Shown here in pieces: positions 1-10,800 of a stretch of 37,364 nucleotides of DNA; within the stretch, counting starts at the first letter, position 1; every line of letters starts with the position of its first letter. The DNA comes from Branchiostoma floridae (Eukaryota > Chordata > Leptocardii > Amphioxiformes > Branchiostomatidae): NCBI RefSeq assembly GCF_000003815.2, contig NC_049997.1, positions 1,154,593 to 1,191,956 of the forward strand, in the 5' to 3' direction. The notes below the pieces were generated by a model. That model was not told the DNA's origin. It did not search any database and worked only from the letters and a program-made list of their open reading frames with translations. The position numbers and the translations under genes are program-made.

Positions 1-540
1 AGGCCCCTGGGGCATTGAAGAAAAAATGCCTTAGGGGCCTTGATAAATACAAGCAAAATGTGCCCCTGAAATGCAGGAAATGAAGTTTCAGATGGTCAAG
101 ATTTCAATTTTTCTCTGGACGTCCCTTGCGACGGCTTGCGCCTCTGGCGCACACAACACTTCGGCACTCATCGCCATCAAAAAATCTCTTCCTCTGACAG
201 AAAATTGTCATTACTTTTAGCCTAGTCTACCAGCGAACTTTATCCCTCAAAATCGTGCCTCAGAGGGTCCAAACTTCATCATTTGAATGACATTTCTCCA
301 GACCTACCTTGCGACGGCTCGTGCCATGCCCGGCGCTCGAAATCGTGGAAATACGTTGGGGCCGTCGTCGCCCTCGAAACCATGTGAAGTTCTAATAGAA
401 AGGCTATTAAACTTAAAGCTTAGTCTGCCAACAAATTTTGCCCATCAAAATTTAGGAAAGATCGTTTCAGATAGTCAAGATTTCCAAATTTTGCCGGGGG
501 AGCATGCCCCCGGACCCCCAAGGATTACGTTGATATAGTT
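1..540. repeat. Dispersed GC-hairpin repeat, several degenerate units
   Basis: The stretch contains diverged copies of the same phrases: 'cttgcgacggct' near 126 and 309, 'tagtct.ccagc/caac' near 222 and 421, and 'gtcaagatttc' near 97 and 475. It includes the hairpin CCGGGGG-agcatg-CCCCCGG at 494-513. Short open frames here are broken and match no family I know. It looks like an old, abundant interspersed repeat rather than a gene. Confidence 0.5.
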
Positions 541-1650
541 CGCCCTCCCCATACTGAGAAATTTTCTGCAGCCGCCTCTGTCGTGTGATTCCATGTTCGC
601 ACGAAGTTTAAGAAAACTATAGAAACTAAAATTGGTATAAATATCAATCCTGCGTGCATCTGTTCTTTGTATACGGAATGGTTCACGGACGGCAACGGGA
701 TAAAGCATTACGATGTTTACTTTCGTGACAGCGGGCTCTCTGCTGCATATGACGTAATCATGGTGGCGCGAAATTTTTTTGGCAAGTTTGTAGGTTGCAA
801 TTGGCCGAAATAACTCCCGTTTTGGAAAGATTGAAACAGTCTTGAAGCGGTTTTCGAAACGATATCGCTAAAATTTACCCAAGTCTCTTCCATCTACAAC
901 ATTAATTGTTTTCTTTTGTGTAATTTCGTACATTTGTAGTGGAAAAGGTCGCCTTGGATTACCGCCCCTCCCCGCCCGCTTATCTCTTCGTTGATGTGGA
1001 CGCATAAAATCCACATTTTTTTGCCTCACAGAATGCGGGAAATTTCGTTTTAGAGGGTCAAAAATGTCAAAATGTCCCGGGTAGCATGCCCCTAACCCAC
1101 GAGACCGGTCGGGCCTTCGGCCCTCCGATCCCTGGACGGCCTTTAACAGCTAGCCGTCGGTCAAGTGCTACATGTTTGTATATATGTCATCAAAATGAAA
1201 ACTCGGCTGTTGTAAAACTTTGGGAGATAACATATGTCCCAGCAGGACTCCAACGTGCGTAATTTGCTGACGCGCGGGTCTTGACACCCCGATCGTCGTC
1301 ACGTTAAAACAACGCTACCGCTATATTATTTAATGACAGACTGCGTGTAATGGAAAAGGCAAGGAAAAATTGGGGGCCATTGAAAATTTTTTGAGCCGAT
1401 GGGGGGGTCTTTTACCAGACCTATTTTGCACCAGACGCGCCCTCCCCCCCAGTAAATAACGTCAGGTCCCTAAGGGGTAAGCTTCTGGGCTGCAGGAACA
1501 AGATTCCTTGTAGTCCATATAGTGTAACGGCTACCCGCCCTTCTGAGGTACTCGGGGTTTTATCGATAGCGGTGGCATGCACGTAGTTTTCTTGGGGGAT
1601 GATCGAGTTTGTGGGTCCTGACAACAGTCTGGGTTCGAGACTTCACCCTA
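541..1650. other. Intergenic DNA, no gene seen
   Basis: No coding exon, RNA gene or clear transposon end is recognised. A degenerate copy of the repeat at 1-540 lies at about 1020-1140, with 'cccgggtagcatgcccctaa' where the first copy has its hairpin. The rest is unassigned. Confidence 0.4.
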
Positions 1651-1659
1651 CCGCCAAGC

Positions 1660-1703
1660 TATAAAGCCTCTGTAACGGGGCCTACACAGGGTTGCTTCAG
1701 TCT
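1660..1703 (+). promoter_or_regulatory. Possible TATA/initiator core promoter of the cadherin-like gene
   Basis: TATAAAG lies at 1660-1666 and an initiator-like TTCAGTCT at 1696-1703 (A at 1699). Both are upstream of the signal-peptide ATG at 1777. The 39-base spacing is longer than the usual 28-33, so the true start may be elsewhere. This is inferred from motif and position only. Confidence 0.3.
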
Positions 1704-1776
1704 TTAAACCAGTCAAGCTCGTTTCTCAAGCAGGGTGTCTAAGAAGACGGCAAAGTTTCTTCAAACGGTTTTAACC

Positions 1777-1843
1777 ATGTTTCCGTTCGTCAGTATTCTA
1801 CTTGTGGGCTTGATCGTCTTTCCTGGAGTCTTCGCCCAGTCAG
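1777..1843 (+). CDS. Exon 1: signal peptide
   Basis: This encodes MFPFVSILLVGLIVFPGVFA followed by QS: a hydrophobic core and a small-residue cleavage site, typical of a signal peptide. The donor is CAG|GTATGA at 1844. The open frame extends back to a GTG at 1735, but the ATG at 1777 is the natural start. Confidence 0.65.
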
Positions 1844-4800
1844 GTATGAACCACTTCACTTTCCTCGTAGCTCTTAAATTAATGATTCTGCACAGTTTTC
1901 ACCCTTGTTTACCCCAAATGAGGAACCCATAGGGCAAACACGAGCCATTAGGTGGACCTACAGAACACTAAGCCACANNNNNNNNNNNNNNNNNNNNNNN
2001 NNNNNNNNNNNNNNNNNNNNNNNNNNNNNNNNNNNNNNNNNNNNNNNNNNNNNNNNNNNNNNNNNNNNNNNNNNNNNTTCGGAGGCGGTACTTACCACTT
2101 ACGGATCCCAAAAGATTGCCCGCCGTTTTGGCACGTAGACAGCACGTATTTGCACTACGGCGGGTTGTGCCCGTAGCTTTAGTTGGAGGTGGCTGACCTC
2201 AATGTCTCAGGAGGAATCAATTCCAACGTTGGCACCTTGACACAAAAAGTCGTACCGCATGTCGTTTACCCCTTCACTACTTTATCTCAGATAATCAACT
2301 CTCATGCGCTCTTCACATGTACATGTTTTAACATCAAAATAATTCAGGCTAAGCTCCTACTTGTGTCACTTCGCCATTGACAATAATCACTATTTTATCT
2401 AGACATGAGCCATTGCGGTGTATTTATTAGTGTTTTGTTATATACCTTGTACATGTATTTGTTGACTTTTACGTTTTATTTGATGCATCGAAAATCATTC
2501 AACGATGCGTTGTATTCCTTTATAATACTAATATTCATTGAAACGTTTAAGTTACGGACTCAAACAAATTACATGTTTCTGTTATTTGATTTAAGAAATA
2601 AATCAAAGGCCGGAAACACGTAATTTGTCGGAGACTGTGACTGATAACCAATGCCTGTTTGACATCCGTGCATTCACTGCAGTGTATTCGCAGCATCCTT
2701 GTCTAATGCCTACATCTGTAATGGACACGGTACATATGAACAACATCCTGACAACAATCCTAATCAAACCTAACCAAGCAATACATATATACATATTTCA
2801 GTACGTTCTGAGCATCGACCCGAAGAATGGCACCGTCTCAGTAAAAAACACCCTGGGAGAGGAGGAGTCCAACAGAGACTGCACCATCTATGCAACTGAC
2901 AGTGGAAATCCACCTAAACGGAGGTAAACATCCAATCATTAACTGACCGCATCTGTTGCTTAAGCTTGATAAATTTTCATGATCATTATCATAGTAATTG
3001 GTAACGGTTAACGTTGCAGTGAATAAAATGCATTTAGCGTACATTTGTGTTCTCACAGGAATAAATACAGATCATGGTGATAAAGGATAAGCAGGAATAC
3101 AATGAAATATGATATCTATTGTCTACAATGACTATTACACACTAGTTTGGGTAGTTTTAACATCTCGCTTTTTTACACAGTTGTAAATGTACGGACTGGT
3201 GATGATATACATGGTTTATCTAATTGCATAATAAAGATGAATTTATATCCAAATAGCAAAAACTATTAATACAATTAGATTTGCTATGTAATATTGTTTA
3301 TCAGCGGTTCAAGTCATCTCTAGCATTTACCGTTACAGTTTACGTGTTGTTGTCACTCGATCAAATGTAATCCAATTTTTAGAGTTTGACTTGAGACGTT
3401 TGTGATGGAATATTGACACTTATTGCAGTGTTTAACATACAAGTATATATTATCCATATTCCCAGCAACGCATCTTTGATAATAAAGGACCCAGATGAGC
3501 CACCGACTACGCCACCGTCAGGTAAGACATTTGATCGATTTTGTGTCAATTACACCTCAGTGTTGTCTATCAAATGAATGGCTCTAATGGTTCCTATTTT
3601 AATACCTGTGGGCCTGTAGATAAAAGTAGGTCATACTNNNNNNNNNNNNNNNNNNNNNNNNNNNNNNNNNNNNNNNNNNNNNNNNNNNNNNNNNNNNNNN
3701 NNNNNNNNNNNNNNNNNNNNNNNNNNNNNNNNNNNNNTGTGACCATTTTGACTAGATGTTTCAATCGGACCACCGACACAAATCCGCCTTTGCGGCTAAG
3801 TTAAATGAATACCTCAGGGACAGGTGTCAGAATGACCTACTTTCAGAGACAACTACACGGCAATGAAGCAAACCCCAGACTTTAAAACCATTCATTCAAC
3901 AGACGATACTAAGGTCTTAATCTGATAAAAAGTGGAATCAGAAATAGAATTTACTTTTGGTGTTTGCATCACTTCAAAGACGGCCCAAAATCCAATTTTA
4001 GGGACACGTATCAGAATGACCTACTTTCAGAGACAACTACACGGCAATGAAAAATGACCCCAGACTTTAAAACCATTCATTCATCAGACAATACTAAGGT
4101 CTTTATCTGATTAAAAGTGGAGTCAGAAATAGAATTTACTTTTGGTGTTTGCATCACTTCAAAGACGGCACAAAATCCAATTTTAGGGACACGTATCAGA
4201 ATGACCAATGTGTTCTGGCCAGAGACTACTACACGGCAATGAAACAAGACCCCAGACTTCAAAACCATTCAATCAATAGACAATACTAAGGTCTTTATCT
4301 CATAAAAAGTGGAGTCAGACATAGAATTTACTTTTAAGACCTTAAAGACGGCCCAAAATCTAAATCTGAGGATAGGTGTAAAAATGCCCTAATTTCTGGG
4401 ACAGCCATACGGCTGAGGAAATACATACAAACTTAAACAAGCATGCAAGCATTTGACAGAAATATGAACCAAAGAAACATCTTGGTTTTTCACATTTCGT
4501 ACGTCAAAGTTAGCAAAAAATCAATTTTTTTTCAAAATCACGGAAAGTGACCTACTTTTGGTAGCAACCACATGCTAACAAAATAAGAACCCAAACTTTG
4601 CAAATATTCATTTAACAGCTATTACATGTATCTATACCTGAAATTTCAAGCAAAAATATTTACCACTTTGAGACTTAATGCTCCTCAAAGTTGGGCAAAA
4701 ATTACGTTTTTGATACCTGTTAACATGGTATTGTTCTGAGGCTGCCCATGGACTGAATGTACATCAACGTCACACCTATTTCGTACAAGCCTAGACATCA

Positions 4801-7800
4801 TTCTAACAAGATCCTTTTCCATTATTCGTTGCGTTAAAGCATTTGGCGGTGATCCGGTCCTGAACTTGGCCAATTTCCACATTGCTGACATGCAAAAATC
4901 TGGAAAATGCCATCNNNNNNNNNNNNNNNNNNNNNNNNNNNNNNNNNNNNNNNNNNNNNNNNNNNNNNNNNNNNNNNNNNNNNNNNNNNNNNNNNNNNNN
5001 NNNNNNNNNNNNNNTGCTGTTTGATTCTTACAGACATTTACTCTTAAGTTATGACTGACATAACCAGAGGGAAATTTAGAATTTCTACATAAAATGTGCA
5101 GATTGAGACGCTAGACACAGGCAAAAAAAATATTGTGATTACATAATCAAGACAAAGTATGCATTATTCATTGACGACTTTTTCATTTTGCAGAAGTTAT
5201 GCATTTGCTACAGCTGAGCAAATAGTTGTTATGATCACACAAAAACCCTACAAATCATTACAAGAAAATTCTTCAAGAGCCTTCAATGCAAAGATAAAAA
5301 TCTGAACAACTTGCGTCAATAGGTAATAAAATACAGGATAATCAACTGACAAAATCTATACAAATTCAACACTATTTGCATAATCAAGAAGAAACCAAAT
5401 CACGCCAGAAATCAAATCACACCATATATAACTAAGGTTGATGATACATTGTTCAAATTAGTACAGTCAAACCTCTACAGAGGGGCCACCTGTCCATAGT
5501 GGCCACTTTTTGTTGGTCCCCTGGGTATTTTATCTAGAAGTTGCCACCTCTATACAGAGGCCACCTGTCTATAGTGGCCAAATTTGTCCGGTCCCTTGAG
5601 TGGCCGCTATAGACAGGTTTGACTGTATATACCTTACTGATGTGTTAAAACGATCATTCTTGTTGTCCTTCTATTTACTGAAAAATGACCGTTGCTGTTG
5701 TGCTCTTGATAGAATGCGTAGTTGTGTTTCCCGACAATGGAGCAGTGGTCCTGACTCTGCAGATTATCACTGGAGTTCTGTCTTGTTTGGTCGTCGTGTT
5801 GAGTGCTTTTCTTCTGAGGTACGTGTTAGAGTAGCTTTATGATACCGAAGACAGTGTCATAAGGCTCTGTATCTTTTAGTATAATGCTAAACTCTCTTCT
5901 AACACAAATGTTGTTTTTCACGTCTATTGCGTTAAATGTGCGTATAAGATAACAGGCTTGTATATTGTGAATTACGTATATCAGAATGTATATAATATAT
6001 TACGTAGTTAAACATTCACCTGTTGAATATTCACTGGTTAACCCTCGCATTGTTTTGTACTCCTTGTAAATTTGGTTTATATTTTTCCATAAAGGAACCG
6101 TCTACGCTGCTTAAAGACCATACAGACCAAGGTAAGGGACCAATATATTATGAGTGTAGTTGCAAGTTTGGCAGTATAGTTCGATCACTGATCAATGAAG
6201 TTTAATGGTAGAAGAGTGGCCTTTTTGCATTTTGTACCATGTATGTTTATTTGAGTATATAGACTTATAGACTTATAAGACTCAAGGTCTTTAAACAATG
6301 TAAACTGTATCTCTGTTATATACTTTGTCTGGTCATTGCCTCTTCCCTCATGACCTCAATGAAAAGCGGCTTGCAGGAATAAACAAAATCTTCAAATCTT
6401 TATTCGTCAAAACTTTTCATGTTACGTATTTCATTATGCTACACAATTCTATTAATAATTCCATCGTCTACACTGTACTGTCAGGTTTTAAGATTAGTTA
6501 ACGACTACTTTCTACTCTCGTTTCTACTGTTCATAGGTATATCTCACGATATAAGAAAGGTTCAATAATTGTAGTTTGGTTGTAACGACTAATAAACATC
6601 TAGTATATGGTGGTATATATTGTATGTACATTTCAGGAACACAACAGACGGTAACTATTCAATATTTCTAAGTCTATACTTCTTACATTTTAGAGGGCAA
6701 GGTCAACAGCCAGCATCCATCCAGAAGTTCCCGTGGACCCAAAACCAAAGAAGTACGTACATTCCTTCAACGTAGTTATTCATTATTATCATCGATCAAT
6801 AATTATCTGAAATCACACCCCTCCTTTTGTGTGGACTGTGTTGTTACCAATATCACCAAACATCTGAACGGTGTCTGAGGTGTATAGTTACTGGGTAATA
6901 GATTCAATACCAATAACAGAATAAAGAAGGGAAGCACAAAGCGATGGTATCTTGGTTATATTAAGGACAAAAAAAATACAGGTATCAAATACACGATTAG
7001 CGTGGCGTTCCCTATATGATATTGTTTATTGATTTATAAGACATATTAAAAGTCTGCGACAAACTTGTAATAGTCTTACAGCCTTCAGTTAAGTTTTACG
7101 ATCATGAGACGTCTAGATTGAGGTATGTGAGGTAGTGTTCCTGTCCTTGGTGCTGAATTCCGCCCATATTAACTATGCCTTACTCCCTGTTTTACTGGAA
7201 CCAAATACTGTCACGAATAGAGCTTAACACATAGCAACTGGAATATACAGTAAGGCATATTGGTCATAGTATTGGCCATCATACCTGTCCTTGGTGCTGA
7301 ACGATTCCATAGACAAATACAGGCAATACATTTTCCTTGCCTACAGAATTTAACTTAGCTATTTCCTTCAGTTAACGTAGTAAAAGATTTTCAAAATGAA
7401 ATCAATTCAGTGTGTAAGGAAGGGCATGAGCTTGAATACAAAAAGATAAAACACCGTGTATGTAACCTGTTTGCTAGCCACGTTACGATGAAACGTAGCT
7501 AAATGTATGTATAAAGCGTCAGAGAAGTATGCAATTACACATAGTTAAATGTGTTTTTCATATTTAGGAACGAAGACACAGGGGTGTTGATACCAGCACA
7601 GCTGCCTGTACGGCTTCATCAGGTTTGTAATACCTTAACGTTATGCTTGCAGACATCACAATTGCCCTCTATATTTTTTAAAGGTGTTCTGTTTTTACAT
7701 CTTATCATGTGAAGTTACGCCTTTCCTAAGACTGCCATGCATTATTTGATGTTTGATATGTCATAACAAATGTTACCGTTGTATCCTTCAACTACATCAA

Positions 7801-10800
7801 CCAGCCAGACATCAAATACTTACATTGCGTATCATAGCAAGCTTTGTGGACACGATAAAAAGGACAGTAACTTTCATATAATGGCATGATTATTGACATA
7901 ATTGTTGAAGATGGCGCACGTTTAGGCAGAGTATGCGAGAGATCCTAACGTTTAAGGAATTTTACGGCAGATATTTATTTCACTAAATTGCACACATGAA
8001 AATGCATATCTGAAGACCAGATAACAACAATCATTATGATAACTATATAACGATGCTCAAGGTACATGTAGGTTACAAGAGTAACCCCTTGTCCTTCTAA
8101 TCAAAGATAGGGTCCGATATTAATACATACCACATAATTTTGTTCAGGTTTTGGACAGAAATGAACCACCAATGCCACCCAACAACACGGAGCCGGTCTA
8201 CCATTATATCAACGAACAACCTACCCATACCCCACCTGCTTCTTCGGGACCTATACGGAAACCATTACCAGCGCCTAACATTGGACTGAATGGGTACAGT
8301 ATATACACATCTTTATATCTAGTTAACAGTTTGACTATCATGTATCAGTAGCACCTTAAACCCTATTCAGGCCGGGCTTTTTCGGTCATCCTGGAACTAA
8401 GAGGGGTGGCTTTAAAGTGGTTCTATTTGCTGGTACGGTGGAAAGGCTAGTCCCAGAAAGTGTCCGTATATGCAATAACGATTTAACTGAAAGAGTGTAG
8501 CTAAAGCCCCGGTCACAAGAATCGTACGATTGACTGCGATGGAGGTTTTATGCGCGGCATAAGCGCAGTACGTCGTAAGTCGGGGAAGAATCGGAAGCAA
8601 TGGTTTAAATATATGAAGCCGTGGTCACAAGGATCGTAGTGCATCGTACGATGAGGTCATTAGAGCGTATTTGCGTCAATCGCAGGTAAATCATAGTAAA
8701 TCGGGGAGCCTCCTATGACGAAAATGTTCAAAATTTCGCTATCGTCGTAAGATTTTATTTGCCCCCAAAGCAGACTTCATTACGGCAATTTTTGTCTACT
8801 GATGAGGTTTTAGATTTATGAATTTTTAGCATGTTGTGATGGTTTCAGTTTTCCCTGATATTGTCGATATTGACGAAAAGGGAAAATATATCAGTCGCAA
8901 CTGCCACAATCTCAACCAGAGAACAGCGCGCCCCGCACAGGTGATGCAGACAATTGTTTGATCGCTTCATGCACGTGAGTTGATAATTAGATCAAATCTC
9001 AGCTCTCGTCGGTCTTGGGTCAGTTTACCATAATCGTAATAACCATGGGGACAACTCAAAAATAAAGGCAGGCTCTATGAGTCGGAAATATATATGATAT
9101 AATGCTTATGATATGATTTTTGTATGATGGCATCTTTTTGTTGATAGCATATCATGATACAATATTCGAAAGAGCCTGACACGTAGAGCCGGCAAGCAGG
9201 CCGAGATAACCATACCAGTACTCACGCTTGATTTGAACTTTTGCTTGTAATACTCTTGTTATCATGGTCTTTTTTAATTTATTTTTACAGTTAAAGATAT
9301 TATAGGAAGGTATTCAACAGCTAGATCTATGTCCACATTTTGTTGGTTAAAGAAGCACAAAAACGGTCAGACGGCTATACAGAAGAGACACAAGTGAAAA
9401 ATCGTACGACGCTGGAAAAATTTTGAACATCATCCGATGCTCTGCGATGCTCTGCGATGGCTGATTTTGCTTACGATTTAGCTGCGATCCACTGTGATCA
9501 TCGTGCGATAGGCGTAATATGCCATCGCAAGGACGTCGTACGATTCTTGTGACCGGGGCTTAACAGAATGTTAATGTCTGTGCTAAGTCTGCTGCTACAG
9601 TTGCAACATAGTAACAGCAACTACGTCAAATCGACGTCAAATATGACGTCAACATATTTAAGCTTCCAGGTGAGATCCCCTTCTTTCAGCAAATAACCCA
9701 AAGAACACAATTAGAATACATTGAAATGTTCCCATTTGATATTATTGTAAAAAAACAAATTACCAGGTAGACAGGTGAGGAATTTAGGGACAATGACCTT
9801 GTTTTACCTGAGCTGATTTACCATGAATTACCATGATTACATTGCGTTCTATTGACGTGAGGAAAAAGGTGTTTTTAGGAAGAAAACCTGGAAAATGCAT
9901 TGTCAAAATGACATTAGCAAATCCATAAGATATGCCTGCAGAAAACCTTTGCTATGGCAAAAAGCATCAAAGTTCTTGAACAGTATGACATTGTTTTCAA
10001 ATATATTTTAAGAAAAGTGACCAAGTTTGGTGGCTCCAGCGTAAGCCGTTCATTCTCTTTGTCCTTGTCAATCCAGCGACATTTTTGTATTTATATCGGT
10101 AAGAGCAATTGGTTAGAGTTTAAAACCTTTGTATCATTTATGATGATGACGATGATGATGTATCATTTAGAATTTAGTTTGTGCGTGAGTGTCATCAAAT
10201 ATCCTGTATTGTATGCATTTAGTTAACGATTTTGGAATTAACCAATTCTTAATTTAAAAACGTGAGTATTGTAAATGCGATGTCTTTACTATTGTGGTGA
10301 CAGTCACATTGCTATTGCTGAATAAACAACTTTTTATCATTTTTTTTTCGAACACACTTCTCTTTACATCCTTTCAGGCCTCTGAAACATCCAGTTGATC
10401 AACTCACTTCAGCACAAAGGGACCATCATATGACAAGACCATCAGGGCCCCGTAGGGGGACACTTCCGCCACTACAGACTTCCCAGAATATTCCCCAACA
10501 CGGGAAAGAGAAGAGGAAGAAAAGGAAACGGAGTCAAGTCCATCCCAAGCATTCGGAATGCAGGAGTGACCGTGATAGCGGGTTAGGGCATGACGACAGT
10601 CGGGGCTCCTTTACGGACACTCCAGGTCCGGACTCACCCAAATCTTGTCCGGACTCGCCTAAAACTTCGCCGGATTCACCTAAAGCTTGGTCGGACTCAC
10701 CTAAAGCTTGGCCGGACTCACCTAAAGCTTGGTCAGACTCACCTAAAGCTTGGCCGGACTCTGCTAAAGCTCGACCGTACTCTCCTAAAGTCTGGCCAGA

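Noticed and set aside
1735-1776. GTG upstream of the signal peptide as the start codon
   Set aside because: Eukaryotic starts are nearly always ATG, and the ATG at 1777 has A at -3 and begins a standard signal peptide.
2078-2176. Open stretch after the first gap (FGGGTYHLRIPKDCPPFWHV...) as the missing cadherin exon
   Set aside because: Only a loose P-x-F...Y resemblance to a cadherin start, followed by a stop without a good donor; not enough to call.
6637-6650. Possible 14-nt mini-exon (gaacacaacagacg) between acceptor TTCAG and donor GTAACT
   Set aside because: Including it shifts the frame and puts a stop in the exon at 7568; skipping it leaves all exons open.
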